Below are positions 23,201-35,500 of a stretch of 64,000 nt of DNA, one piece after another. Origin of the DNA: Azolla caroliniana. Lineage: Eukaryota > Polypodiophyta. The stretch lies in NCBI GenBank assembly GCA_043228905.1, contig JBHGNT010000001.1, positions 28,892,001 to 28,956,000 of the forward strand. Reading direction: 5' to 3'. Position 1 is the first letter of the stretch. Every line of letters begins with the position of its first letter. The notes below the pieces were generated by a model. The model saw only the letters and a program-made list of their open reading frames with translations. It was not told where the DNA came from and searched no databases. The translations under genes and the position numbers were made by a program.

Positions 23201-25307
23201 ACATATTTTCAAAAAATTAATTTCAGAATATAATGAACAATCACATTTTCTTGCATGGATTTCCCAATCGTTGGTAACCCCTTCACTTGATCAATGTGTT
23301 CTATTTTGAACGGTAACTTCTCAAGCACAGAAATGGCTTTGTGGTAGCTGAAAGACCTTCTATCATCTCCCATTGCTATTCTGCATCAGAACCATTTATT
23401 CTGGATAAGGATGTACTAGAAACAAAAAACAAAATGAGGAAAAAAAACAGAAACTCTCTATTGTGCTCTGCAAGACCTCTTCTACTTACCATTCTTATAG
23501 ATATCCCGTAGCTCAGCAAATGGTTCAGTTATTTGCTGATTTACATTCGGTGGGATGTATTCACAAGAGGGCTACAAGTTTATTAGAATGTCAAAACCAT
23601 AACAAGTACAGACAATCAAAGCAAAAGCTTAACCATATAACTATGTTTATGTTGTGTTGTGGGTGCGTCCATGTACATACCGATCCAGACTCCTTCACCG
23701 AGGATAGATTCCATGATTCAGAATCATCTCTTCCTCCACTCAAAGTTTTATGATCTGCCATTGAGATAAATTTTCTTCATTTCATGCCAAATGCCATGCA
23801 TTTTTTGAAGCTTCCTAAGTTGCAATGTATCAAACGTACTTTTCAATATACCCATGTTCAATTTGTTCTTAATTCATAGAATATTATATGCACACACCTA
23901 TTTCCTCCAGCTTCCCAGTAACATGTGCATTCATGTTGACATCACTTTGTTGTTGCAAACCTTGAATGCATTGGTTTATAGGTTCAGTCCTTAGCTCATA
24001 AGACTTCGATGGTAGCAAATGACCTTGCTTCAGGCAGTCTTGAATCCATTCGTAACGGAGAACTTTCTGTAACATTTGTTTTTCACATACTATTATTGTC
24101 TACTTCTCCACCTCTAAAAGTACTGCTACACAGGGATCTAGGAGGATTTCATGGAAAATCAGACACATTGCACATCTATAGTTTGCCAATGTAGAGATAA
24201 GTAAGTAGCAACCTCAATCTTTCAAAGGTAAAAGGATCAATAACAAAAGCTGCCCTTGATCATTTGATGCTAAAACCTCGCTTGGTGTGCATAACTCCCA
24301 TTTTTCCCTTATAAATCGTACATACTAAGCACAATGCCAATCTTTTGACAAATCAGTGATGATGGCACAAAACTCTCTCCTTTCAAGTTCGAAATTATGT
24401 TATTGGTATGATTCATAATATCATCCTTCTGCAGGAGGTCAACTGTAACCTTTGGAATTAAAAGTAACATATACATGTACCATACCTAGAACTGCTAGGT
24501 CAAATATGACCTTTTGGACCAAAACAAAATGTGCATGTGCAACTGATGCTAGATGCTTGGAAGATTTTTAACTGATAAGCATTACAACTATTGGGATTCC
24601 ACAATGTGTCCAAAGACAGACTGGGATAAACTGTGTATAGGAACATTATGTCCTCATCAAAATGTGGGTTTGCAAATCAAATGTGATCAACAACAGAGCA
24701 ATGAGTTGTGTAAGAAATCATGAGTCTAATCTTTACGACACATCAAAAAAAGAATAACAATAACATTTCGACCATAAACCCTTCTTAACAAAAGATCTTA
24801 GGCCATTACCAAACGATATTTTTTCAACTTTTGCAATGTAACTCTCTCTTGTAGCTTTCCCGTATCGAGAACAAATATGTGGGTGACATCATGTGAGAGG
24901 TGATCCTCTAACCTTCCACCAAATTGCTTCATTTTATCACTCCATATCTGGATGAGAAAAGAAAAGAATTTTACGTAAAAACCGACACAAACAAAACAGA
25001 ACATTATGTAGTTTAAACCAAAGGGTTTTCAAATTTTCATCAGACTATCAGAAGAAGAATAAGAAGAAGAAGATGGTGATGGTGATGGTGATGGTGACTG
25101 TGGCAAATTTTCTTTTCATACAAGAGAAAGAGAGCAGACCTTAAGGCGACGTGGCTGGATTCCTGACTCGATGAAATAAGCTCTAACTCCTCTGAAGAGA
25201 GAGATGGACTCCTCGGATGAAGAAGAAGAAGAGGAGGAAGAAACCATCTTCTTTCTGGTTATCTGCGGATATGCGTCATCCCCCTTTCGTTCATGGCTTC
25301 CTTCCAT
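17297..25307 (-). CDS. POLL: DNA polymerase lambda (family X), 15 exons
   Basis: Exons, 5' to 3' on the minus strand: 25307-25140, 24947-24810, 24066-23898, 23754-23681, 23571-23490, 23375-23245, 22980-22918, 22800-22621, 22539-22486, 22327-22239, 21212-21119, 20384-20304, 19327-19260, 19159-19075, 17395-17297. They give 1575 nt, 524 aa, close to Arabidopsis Pol lambda (about 529). A BRCT domain spans about 27-120 (FIESGIQPRRLKIW...WIQDCLKQGH). The 8-kDa/lyase region holds GDDRRSFSYHKA. Then follow fingers (IWGVGPATAQ), the nucleotidyl transferase motif (CGGSYRRGK; D371, D373), GTDSGVDTYYG, a third metal ligand D439, AWTGNDVLNRR and the end FDFLGFPWLEPHERNL. It fills gaps in base-excision and end-joining repair in the nucleus. 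A second in-frame ATG at 25247 would give 504 aa. Confidence 0.93.
17560..17762 (+). repeat. dispersed repeat, copy B (in Pol lambda intron 14)
   Basis: It is related to 8857-9045 and shares an exact AAAAGATCTCCAGCATGGGCTG core plus flanking blocks. It is antisense to Pol lambda in the last, longest intron (17396-19074). Confidence 0.65.
17755..17945. repeat. tandem duplication, 97-bp unit
   Basis: GATTATGGTACTA starts at 17755 and 17852. Both copies run through CTACAAGATATATTATTATTG and the CATCAAGAGCCCACTTTT end with almost no differences. Near identity suggests a recent duplication in intron 14 of Pol lambda. Confidence 0.9.
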
Positions 25308-26960
25308 TCTCGCATGCTGCCAGTGCTGCCATGTGTCGTTCAGTCAGCGCGTCTCCGCTCAGTCGGATGGAATACGTACATAGAAGAAGAAGAAGAAGAA
25401 GCGCATTTCTAAATTCTGTTCTACTTTGTATGATGTATCATGGACCACTTCTCTCGTCTCATGAGTCATGGGCCAAGTTTTAGTCTTAGAAGACGTTAAT
25501 ATATCTTTCTTTCTTTCACGTGGTGGTGGAGGGGGTGAGATGGGGCGTATGAAGTAAGTGCATGTGATATGATGCAGTCGATCATTAAAGAATGGCAATG
25601 ATGCTTCTTGGGCAGACATGTGCTTTACTAGTGTCGTTGTGGCCACAAGCGACATTAAGGAGCTGATGCAAATTTAGACCCGTTTTGGGTGCTAGATTCT
25701 CGTGTTAGAACAGATCAAATGAATGAAAAATGTCAATCACCTTAAACTTCCACGATGTGCAATTCATTATATCAACCTCACCCCCTAAAAGCAATGACGT
25801 ATGGCCCATCAATGGATCCAGGACCGCTTACAATGATGTCACCTACTCCACTTGGCCGAGCATATTGCAATCATTCTCTCTGTTGTAGTTCTTATGTCTA
25901 CTTGTATCTCATCTTGTAACTCTTGTTGTTGAACAAGTGCATAACCAACATTGCTTGACTGCGATGTTTTAACTTCACCGTGGAATGGAACATACACAAT
26001 CATACCACATGACAAACAAATATAGTATGGAAGCAACGTCATAATGCTATGGTAGAGCACACGTACATATACACAATTACACATTTACGATAGCAACAAA
26101 TATAGATGTAGGAGTGCCTCAAAGTGATTCAACAACCTTAAATCTCTCAACTAGGACTGCGAAGCCCAACAACGAACACAACTAATGCATTTTCTACTCG
26201 GCTACCCACTCGGGTTGAGTACAATAAAATGGAACAGAATGGACACCAAGTGGCGATTGACATGTCGGTTAGCATATTGAGGTTTCGGAGTAGCTATCAC
26301 CGGAAATTCTAGTGCTTTTTCTAAGGGAAGGCAGCTCTAGGTGGTCACTAGTTATCACTCGATTTTGGGTTCCGGGGGTGCGTATGTATGCATGTGTTGT
26401 GTGTATATATACATATATGTCTATCTATGTACATATGTATGTACATGTATGTATGTGCATGCATTCGTGTAAATATGTACATATGTATATCATATATGCA
26501 TGTGACATGCATATGAACCATACGCACCATAAGTGCATTCGTATTCGCGAATAATTCAATCATTCGCGAAAGAAAAACACCATCAACGAATGATAAATAT
26601 CATACTTTTGGATTAACTATTTATTATGAGGTAGATAAGCCTAAAAATGAAAACAAAAAACAAAAAAAAAAAACATTAAAAAAATGGGAAAAAAACAAAA
26701 AAAAAAACACAAGAATGTTTGGATAACATTCTCATTCGTTTTCCAACGTAGGAAAACGAATGTTATACTAGAGGAACACGAATTTTACGTACTATGTGCA
26801 TGTCTATGTATGTATGTACTGTTGTACATATGTATATATGTATGTACATAGGTATGCAGAATTAGGGTTTTGGAAAAGAAATACCCATCCATTCACAAAA
26901 CACTGTCTTTTACCTGCTGCAGTCTTTTCCTCTGTCTCTGTGCGCGTTTTGCTAGGTTTC
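25308..26960. other. divergent promoter region between Pol lambda and RPL12
   Basis: It contains the family repeat ending AAGACGTTAATATATC(TTTC)n (about 25458-25517) and a TATG/CATG microsatellite (about 26390-26510). A-rich tracts lie near 26650-26710 and a further ATGT run near 26800-26855. No gene is supported. The 5' ends of both divergent genes must lie at its edges. Confidence 0.5.
25458..25517 (+). repeat. AAGACGTTAATATATC(TTTC)n repeat, copy 1
   Basis: It shares TCTCATG..., GGCCAA.TTT, TTAGAAGACGTTAATATATC and a (TTTC)n tail with 41450-41513, 53301-53352 and 53697-53757. The shared tail suggests the 3' end of a SINE-like family. Confidence 0.7.
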
Positions 26961-27032
26961 CTATCTCTGTTGCCTCTGTGCTCGGTTTAGGGTTTCATCT
27001 GTAGCCCTGTGTCTGTGCTCGGTTTAGGGTTT
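26861..27032 (+). promoter_or_regulatory. telo-box motifs upstream of RPL12
   Basis: TTAGGGTTT (the reverse of AAACCCTAA) occurs at about 26862-26870, 26987-26995 and 27024-27032. The last two lie in a 37-bp tandem duplication (TCTGTGCTCGGTTTAGGGTT...). Telo-boxes are established promoter/leader elements of plant ribosomal protein and other growth-linked genes, so this fits the neighbour. Confidence 0.75.
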
Positions 27033-27079
27033 CATCTTCATCGCCGTCTCTGCCGCCGCCGCCGCCGGAATAAGGGAAG

Positions 27080-27580
27080 ATGCCGCCGAAGCTAGATCCG
27101 TCGCAGGTGGTGGAGGTGTACGTGCGCGTGACAGGCGGAGAGGTGGGCGCGGCGTCTTCATTGGCGCCGAAGATCGGGCCGCTGGGCCTCTCCCCGAAGA
27201 AGATCGGGGAGGACATCGCGAAGGAGACGGCGAGGGACTGGAAGGGCCTCCGCGTGACGGTGAAGCTGACGGTGCAGAACAGGCAGGCCAAGGTGGCCGT
27301 CGTCCCCAGTGCCGCCGCCCTCGTCATCAAGGCCCTCAAAGAACCCGAGCGAGACAGGAAGAAGACCAAGAATATAAAGCACAATGGCAACATCTCCATC
27401 GACGACGTCGTCGAGATCGCTCGCGTCATGAGGCCCCGCTCCATGGCCAAACAACTCTCCGGCACCGTCAAGGAGATCCTCGGCACCTGCGTCTCCGTTG
27501 GCTGTACCGTCGATGGTAAAGACCCCAAAGATTTGCAGTGTGAGATTGACGACGGAGACGTAGACATCCCTGAAAACTGA
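27080..27580 (+). CDS. RPL12: 60S ribosomal protein L12 (uL11)
   Basis: The protein is 166 aa from a single exon, the usual length for eukaryotic uL11. It starts [23 protein letters not shown] and carries the N-terminal signature [25 protein letters not shown]. The C-terminal rRNA-binding domain follows ([44 protein letters not shown]). It binds the GTPase-associated centre of 28S rRNA and forms the base of the P-stalk in the cytoplasmic ribosome. The coding region is strongly GC-rich compared with its surroundings, as expected for a highly expressed gene. Telo-boxes upstream suggest growth-linked control. The lack of introns is common for plant RPL12 copies; there is no sign of a poly(A)-tailed retrocopy. 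Confidence 0.97.
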   Translation: MPPKLDPSQVVEVYVRVTGGEVGAASSLAPKIGPLGLSPKKIGEDIAKETARDWKGLRVTVKLTVQNRQAKVAVVPSAAALVIKALKEPERDRKKTKNIKHNGNISIDDVVEIARVMRPRSMAKQLSGTVKEILGTCVSVGCTVDGKDPKDLQCEIDDGDVDIPEN

Positions 27581-28600
27581 CTACTCTTCAGATCCTACCA
27601 ATTTTTGTTTTCTTATTTTTCTTGTCTCGCAGAATCAAACCAGGTTAGGATTACGTTGTCAGAAAACTGTTTTTTTTTTTTCTCTTCTTTTCTTTTCTTG
27701 TTCTTCATTCTTGACCCCACTGGTCAGAGGTGTTATAGACGTGTATCTCTTCTTCAAAGCTACATTCCCCGCTCTATGTTCCGTATGGGAATTCCTTCTC
27801 ATGATTCTAATCGCAGCAGAGGTTTCTTGTTCATGTTCTTATCTTTTGTCTTTACAAAACGTGTTTTTGATACTATTGAGTTGTTCATTTGTTGGTGCAT
27901 TTGATTGGAGGTGTTGAATTTTTCATCTTCCAAGTATAGAGGAAGATCTACAATTCATACTGTTATTTATGATCATGTCTGCGAAAGCAATGCTATAGGC
28001 CATCATTGTCACTGTCAATGCTATTTTCTTTTGCATTATGTTGTAATTTTACATCAGACATTCGTATCTTTGATTCCACCCTACTCTGCATGCTACTTTG
28101 TTTTGCATTATGTTGGCTATGTTGCAATTCGACATATCAGTTGTGAGAGCTATACAGCAAACATATATTTTGATCTCAACTACATGGACACTATGTCTTT
28201 TCCATCAGTTGTGTATATTGCAATTCTACATATACATAATGGGCCATGGGGGTTCAATATTTTGTGTTGTTCCAACAGTGACATGGATGCCACACCTCAT
28301 ACTGTTGGATTTTGTCTTTACTACTCAAAGCCTTATGAGCGTGTTTGAAACTGAGGCTTAGTTGATCGTTAAATTTGCCCTATGGCAGAAGTTGACCAAT
28401 TTACTGCAATGTACTATGATGCTCTCGGCAAACTCCAGAATGTGTCACTAAGTTTTATTTGTTTGCATTAAATTGCACCTGATTGATCACTTCCATAGGT
28501 TGGGCCTTATATCGCGTAACACAGGCTTCACATAAATAGAAGGCGCCAACAAAAAAATCTGATGTAACCTAAAATCATCACTTAATTTAGGTGTACGATG
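27581..28600 (+). other. 3' UTR and downstream region of RPL12
   Basis: T-rich sequence with no AATAAA close to the stop. An open frame at 27905-28348 has no recognisable domain and is not called. The repeated phrase TTTTGCATTATGTTG (near 28030 and 28100) suggests a small local duplication. Confidence 0.4.
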
Positions 28601-29040
28601 GAAAGTGATGAACACTATGTAACCTCCTAAGTCCTATCTACTGTGGAAAACAGCGACAAAATTTGTGGCTACTGTACAAGCTTGGATTAGTAGTGGGGAG
28701 GTAACAGCAGCAGTAGTATACCAAACAGTAGTGCATTTTATAAAAAAAATAAATTTAAAGGGCATCGTTTGTTTGTGGTGCATTCCAATTCCTGACACCC
28801 CTGCCCTGGTTTCAATCCACAACCTTTTTGATTGTGGACTGGCAAAACCCAGCCAGATTTTGTTCTGGCAGGTAGAAATGGGTTAACCTTCCGTCCTGCT
28901 GTCTAAATCTGTAGGCAGGCAAGAGGCAATCTCGCAAATTGAAACATCTTAGTAGCTGGAGGAATAAAAAGCAAAAGTGATTCCCCTAGTAACGGCTAGT
29001 GAAATGGGAATACCGTAAACCGTGAAATGAGAGCTTTGTG

Positions 29041-29440
29041 GAACAAGCCTGAAAATAACAAAAATGGGCAAGAGCGTCGTTTACTTCCACCATTTTTGTG
29101 TCTTCCTTGTATAGCATTACCAGAATTTGTAAAACAGTATTGATTACAAATGTACAAAAATCAATAACAGTTTTGCCAACTAACACAAAATTTAGCTTTC
29201 AAGCATTGTGGATTAGGTTTTGTGGATTTGTAATTCGAATGAGAACAAGCCTGAAAATAACAAAAATGGGCAAGAGCGTCGTTTGCTTCCATCGTCTTTG
29301 TGCGTCTTCCTTGCGTATAACATTTACCGGAATTTGTAAAACAATATTGTTTACAAATGTACAACAATAACAGTTTCGCCAACTAGAGCCAAAGTTTAGC
29401 CAACTAACAAAAAAATTAGCTTTGGAGAGTCGTGGATTAG
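29041..29440. repeat. tandem duplication, about 202-bp unit
   Basis: GAACAAGCCTGAAAATAAC starts at 29041 and again at 29243. Both copies share CAAAAATGGGCAAGAGCGTCG, GAATTTGTAAAACA and TACAAATGTACAA. The second copy has small indels near its end. Confidence 0.88.
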
Positions 29441-29635
29441 TTTTTGTGGATTTTCAATTCAAGTCAAAACATCGTGAACATGATTTCAATGATATACAAC
29501 AAATCATCCTCAAATAGAGGGACAAAATTGGACATGTTACACACTACTCCAAACACTAGTGAATTCTATGTTCATAAGTTCAACAAAGAAAAATATAGGA
29601 AATCATTATATATGTTTACAAGTGTGCAAAATCAG

Positions 29636-29757
29636 TAAAAAGTTTATTGCCAACCAAAGCACAAAATTTAGCTCTAGAGTCGAATGTTTGTGCTTTAATA
29701 AAAAGTTTATTGGCAACCAAATCACAGAATTTAGCTCTAGATTCAAATGTATGTGGG
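29636..29757. repeat. tandem duplication, about 63-bp unit
   Basis: Two copies of AAAAGTTTATTG(C/G)CAACCAAA..., continuing through ATTTAGCTCTAGA, begin near 29636 and 29699. The words CCAACTA and AAAATTTAGCT also appear in the adjacent 202-bp repeat, so both may come from one older array. Confidence 0.8.
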
Positions 29758-31988
29758 TCAATTTATTTGCTCATGAGTTGCTCATGTTGCCCACATCAGA
29801 ACAATGTGAAATGGACAAAATTGGACATGTTAGTATACGACATAATGCTTATCATATGACTTCCCTTCCAAGAGTTCAACACTGATTCGAAACATGTTTG
29901 CATCCATATCATTATGATATATAGTTTTCAACCTTGATCACCGTATCATTGTTAAATTGGATAAGAAAAAACTCCTTAGTGCATAGTTAAATTTAACCAA
30001 TGTACCCATAAAATGCTATATCCTGACCAATATAAGGTGCATCCATGAGTATTTGAAGGGCCACTAGTCCACTAATATAGCCATACAAATGAGTAGGTGG
30101 ATGGATATCCAACTATTGACAATTGTTTTAAAAAAAAATTCAAAACCTTAATTATTTTGTGATCCAAGTCCAAAAACCTAAAAGTACAATTAATTCAAAT
30201 GTAATGATATTGCGATTCATTGCAATCACAATTAGACAATATTTACCACCAACCAATTGACTACTTCAATAATTAAATGAATCACCAATCTTAAATCATA
30301 TCAATTACAATGGTGAGGCAAACAAACATACAATTTATAACACTGAAAAGAGTTATGCCATGAAACAAAAACAAATTTTCAAGATACCAACCTCATTGTG
30401 AGTCGTGACTCGTAACTTGTAAGTAAAGTTTGCTCAACATAAGAAAGCTTGCCACTCTTCTAGCCTTAGTTTTATAACAATGCTTCACTTCTAGTAAATG
30501 AGCCTCTCTAACATAGAGATTCTAACATTAGACCAATATCACCATAACATAACATGTGAATGAAATGAAATGTCACCGAGAGTCAATAGATGATTACTCC
30601 CAATTTCATGTTAAATTTGATGTACAACAATGTCCCATGTATGCCATCTATGTGCCATTTCCAAGCTTCACATTACAAGCAAGATGCACCATAAGCTATA
30701 TTTCGTTTCAACATTAACTCATCAATTGCATGCCTCCTTAGCATGTTTCATGATCATGAACATCGCTTCATGTTAACCCATGTGAATCTTCCTTGTGAAA
30801 TTCTTTACCATGATACATATAACGCATTTCACGAAAACAACTTACAATCATGTTAACTAATGCATGCCAATGGCACCTTACCATGTACCTATATCATGCC
30901 TCCCGTGTGTAACTAAGATGTGTCAATACCTAAATGCCTCATTACCTTGTCAATGTGTGGTATCATACTTCCTTACCATGCTTTATTTTGTACACTTAGT
31001 TGACACACCTTATCTCATCTAACTTCCTCACTATGGTAGTTCAACGTTATTTGTATGTTAATATGTTGTGATTCACGTATTGAATTACTATGGCTCATAA
31101 CACATACTCTCAATACAAAGATAACATGTATTCCCTTACATAAACACATGATATACATACATACAATGTTCTCTCTTATATAAATACATACATTGTATTC
31201 TTTTGTGTAAGAGCACACACAAAGAATTTATACGCCCAAGAAAGAGAAAATGAAGGACAAATACTCGCCCTTCTCATGCTCAACCATGAGGTGATTGGAG
31301 CCTTTGCAAGATGAGTTGACGGACCCGTCTTGGGAACGGCGCATCATGAATTAGTTGAACCATGACTTGAGAGACGATGAGTATATAGTTCTCGAAGAAG
31401 CGTGCGCATATTGCCACCAAAATCATTTTCTCTGCCGATACCCTTTTCTATGCAACACCGTTCCTCAGAAAGCAATATCGGATATAGCCTTGGCTCTGCA
31501 AAATGCCTCATTATTTTTGCCAAATTTTTGTATGCATATTGTATTTAATCTCGTTAGTGTCAATCATATTACCAAATATACTTTAAATATATGGAAGAAA
31601 AGGAAATAACGTAATGGAAACATTTTTGCATGTTGACCAAGTGTAAAATAAACTACTATTTTCTTATAAAATCATATGTATGTGTAATTTCTATTATGTC
31701 ATATTTTTTCATGTGATCCATTGCTCTAAGAAGATGTTCACTTCATGTCTATGACAAAATCGTCAAACCCTTCCTATGCTCAGTAGAGAAATCACACATG
31801 CTGGGTTGGGTTATTGTTAATATTCACTATTGGTTCGCGTGGGTTTAGTTACATATGGTATTTGAACTTCTCAATACGTTTTATAACATAGAATGGTTTG
31901 TCAATATTTCGAAGATCTTGATCGTGTGACACTATTATGCTATCGTCTTCAACCAACCAAATCTTAATGAACACTATGATCACCCATA

Positions 31989-32052
31989 CACAATTAGGGT
32001 TCAAACATAGAATGAATGCACACACAATTAGGGTTCAAACATAGAATGAATG
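31989..32052. repeat. tandem duplication, 32-bp unit
   Basis: CACAATTAGGGTTCAAACAT followed by AGAATGAATGCA is present twice in direct tandem. It includes a TTAGGGTT word, but it lies 500 bases from the BAH start, so a promoter role is uncertain. Confidence 0.85.
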
Positions 32053-32521
32053 CACTTATGGAGTCTAATGTTATTCAAACATAGAACTCCACAATCTTTA
32101 ATATCATGGAAATATTTGGCTATAAAATATCGGGTCAACTTTCTTGGGAAATTTGCTATATTTTTCGTAGTGTCACCGACAGGGTCTTGTTTGGTGATTT
32201 AAAGGAAATGTTCGGAGGGCAATTCTGTAATTTCACAAAAATGATGTATGTTCGAAAGGAAAGAAAGAAGACGAAGACGACGACGACGAGGAAGAGGAGG
32301 AAGAAGAAAGACGAAGAAATAATGAAAAAACTGAATCCTTTAGTGAAGAAGAAGAAGCCTTTTTCTGCTTCTTCTTCTTCTTCTTCTGCAGCATCTCCAA
32401 GCTTCCATCGGAGCATGCGACCTTTGCTAGGAATTCTGAAGAAATCCAACGTATAGCGTGTGTATGTGCATTTATATACTAAAGCAGGTTGTTTTTGAAG
32501 CCTACTGTGCAGTAAAGATCG

Positions 32522-35500
32522 ATGGGAAAGAGAAAACTCGCGCAACTTCTGGACTCGGAGGATGAGAATGACGAAGGACCCGTGTTATCTAAAGAGGACC
32601 AAGTTGGAGCGGAGGAAGAAGTGGGAGAAGAAGAAAAAGATGCAAAAGAAGGAGAAGAAGCCATGGTAGCTGTCAATGTTGCTGTTGGATCAGCAGGTGT
32701 TAATGAAGGAGAAAAGGAAAAAGAAAAAGAAGAAGTAGAAAAGGAAGAAGGTAATGTTGGTGATGGTGAAGAAGAAGAAGAAGAAGATGAAGAAGAAGAA
32801 CCTGCGGGTGAACCCAAGCCTTTAGGTGATGTTATCAAACGCAGCGGAAGAGGGAAACTGGAGAAACTATACTATCAAGCGTTTGAACTGGATGGAAATC
32901 GCTATGAACTTGTGAGACATTTTATCGCCTATATTGTCATGCTCTTTGGAACAAATTTCTTTCAAGTAAATTGTGGTATGGTCTGGTTTTCAAGTCCTTC
33001 CCTAACGTTTAACCTTCAGTTATTATTTCCATGAAATTCTTGTTAATACATAAAGATGATTTGTTTTTCACACTCTTCAACAATACACTAACTGTGGTTA
33101 AGACCATTCAGATTAACTGTTTTTTTTTAACTCTTCAACTAAACATTGTTTGGTTTGGTTTTTTATGTCTCTTAAAGTTGAAATATCCTTTATTTCCTAT
33201 TTCTAATGCTGTTATATGTTCACACAATAAAAATCAGTCAAAGATTAACCTTTTATACAGTTTTTAGGTGAATTGTGAATAAAACTCAAGCATTCATGCT
33301 TGACTTTTCAATGGCTACTAAATGAAATTCCGGTTAAAGCTAAAGTTTTAATGCTTCAAATTTGCAACAAATTACTGTCTTTTTCTCCATTCAAGCCTGC
33401 TTAACCTCTGTCTCTATTCTAGATTACCCTGTCTTTATGCAGGATGAAAGATTTGTAGCATGTTTATTGTGTTTTTCTGTGAAGTTTTATTTAAATCGTA
33501 ATTTTTCATGCTCTTGAGCAATGTTTTTTCAAGTAAATGTTGTAATCTGGTTTTTGAGGCTCACAAAACTTGCTTAGTGCTCATTCAAGTTTATTTCACC
33601 TTCATTTCTATTCGTATATTTCTGGCCTTCTGCTGCTTGAAAGTTCATGAGATGCAAAACGGCCAGTTTCTAATCTGACTTTTCCACCTTAATAATTTAA
33701 AGCTTCACGCGATTTGAGCAGTATCCTTTCAAGTAAATCTAGTCTGGTCTGGATTTAAGCCTTCAAAGTTGCTTCCTTTTTTTAAATTACAGTATTTATT
33801 TTGCATTCAAGTGTCTTAATATCTATTCCTACTCCAGATTACCTCATATTTATGCTTCTTCAAAGCTATGAATATGCAATTTATTACGAAAAGCCAGTCT
33901 GTAAAGTAGTTCTACTGCTACTTGTTGAACTTTTAAGTAAATCTTAACTTTTCTTGCTCTTGAACTATGTCTTCTTCAAGGAAAGGCTTTCTATGCTAGT
34001 CTAAAGCTCGAACTTGTTACAGTTTTTGAATAAAAAGTCTTCGTTTTGATTTGTACAGTTATTCCATGAATTTTTAGCTGAAACTTTAATCGGTCATGCA
34101 ATTGAATACTGTTATTTCAAGTAACTGTTGTCCAGTCTGGTTTTTAAATCTTCAAAGCTGGCCATCACTATTCCAGATTATCTTTTCTTGATTTGTTCTC
34201 TGCTCAAAACCTCCTGAGATTATAAGCCAGTATCTACCATGATTCCACAGTTCTTCAATTAACTTTTATAAAATGTCTTGGGCTTGAAGAATTATAAGCC
34301 AATCTGGTCTCGCCAACTATAAGGCTTCAAACTTGCCAGAGTTATTGCCACACACACACACACAGTCTCTCTCTCTCTCTCTGTCCGTTTCAAGTTCATT
34401 TATCTTCTATATTACTCCATATTACTTTGCCTGTATGCTTCTTGGAAGGTCTATAGAGTGGGGGTTGTTTATTACTCAAATTTCATATGCCTATGGATGT
34501 TCAAGGTCTTGATTTAGGTCATTTTCTTCTGTCCATAGTTTATTTATTAAAGTAAATCATACTTCCAAAATCTTAGTGTTTACCTAAAATCGTCACAGAG
34601 CTGAATTCTATTTTAGAGTTTGATATCTCTAGATTACTTGCTATCTGTATAACATAGTGGCTGTATAAAAATATGGATATTCATGTTTTTGATAAACAGA
34701 ATCCTCATTGGAAAATGTTGTTACATTGAGAAACAGTTGTACATGGGATAGAATACATCCTTTCTTATTGTTTTAGATGGTTATTGCCTCATCTTAACCG
34801 TAAATTTGTCAGTGTTTGGAGTTCCAACTAAAGTGAAGAATATAAAATGAACTGACCTTATATTAGGAGTCCATCTTCGAGTTATCAAATGTACTCCATT
34901 GCTCTTTCCATGATAAATGTAACAAATCAATATGTTACCCTATATGACCCGCTTCACCGGAAGAACGTGCAGTAGCCACACGATTTATCCAACATTAAAA
35001 TGAGAGTGTTTGAAATGATAGTTGTCAAATGAGTTTACAATCTACCTCTTGATGAAGACATTTATCTGAGACAAAAATTTAAGTGAGACATATGTCAATT
35101 CTCACTCCAGAATGTGCTCAACCAAGTCTAGCCAGCTTATGGATAATGATCATAGGGAGGGATGCGTATGTATGAACTTGAAACTTGTGTTTGCCGAAAG
35201 GATATTAAAAATGCCAGCATGTTTGCATTTAATCGGTAATTTATACTTTGTTAATTTCAATATCTTTCCATATCATGGGTTTAGTGTTGTCTTTATTGTC
35301 GTTGGTGTAAAGTTTCCATTTATAAATTAAACATTTTGCATAAAGTAATGGTGTATAACGTTATTGATGAATTCGTTTTATACTTTGATTTAACCAATGG
35401 TTTCATTATTTCTAGGAAGATTCTGTGCTTATCACTCCTGAAGAGAAAAATCAAAAGCCTTATGTTGCAATCATAAAGGTATGAGTTGTGCAAAGAATTA

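Larger units (their letters stand above)
28600..32521. other. AT-rich intergenic region before the BAH gene
   Basis: Tandem repeats lie at 29041-29440, 29636-29757 and 31989-32052. From about 30100 to 31350 the sequence is AT-rich with many CATG words and no gene. At about 32250-32400 there is a purine-rich GA(A)/GAC run just upstream of the BAH gene. No coding region is supported. Confidence 0.5.

Noticed and set aside
24440-24545. palindromic GGTCAAATATGACC similar to a phrase near 8785
   Set aside because: Similarity is short and could be chance; no ends or duplication seen.
27905-28348. 147-codon plus-strand frame after RPL12
   Set aside because: No domain or coding bias, AT-rich 3' region; likely chance.
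32106-32456. 116-codon frame and its antisense upstream of the BAH gene
   Set aside because: Driven by GAA/GAC simple sequence; no homology recognised.
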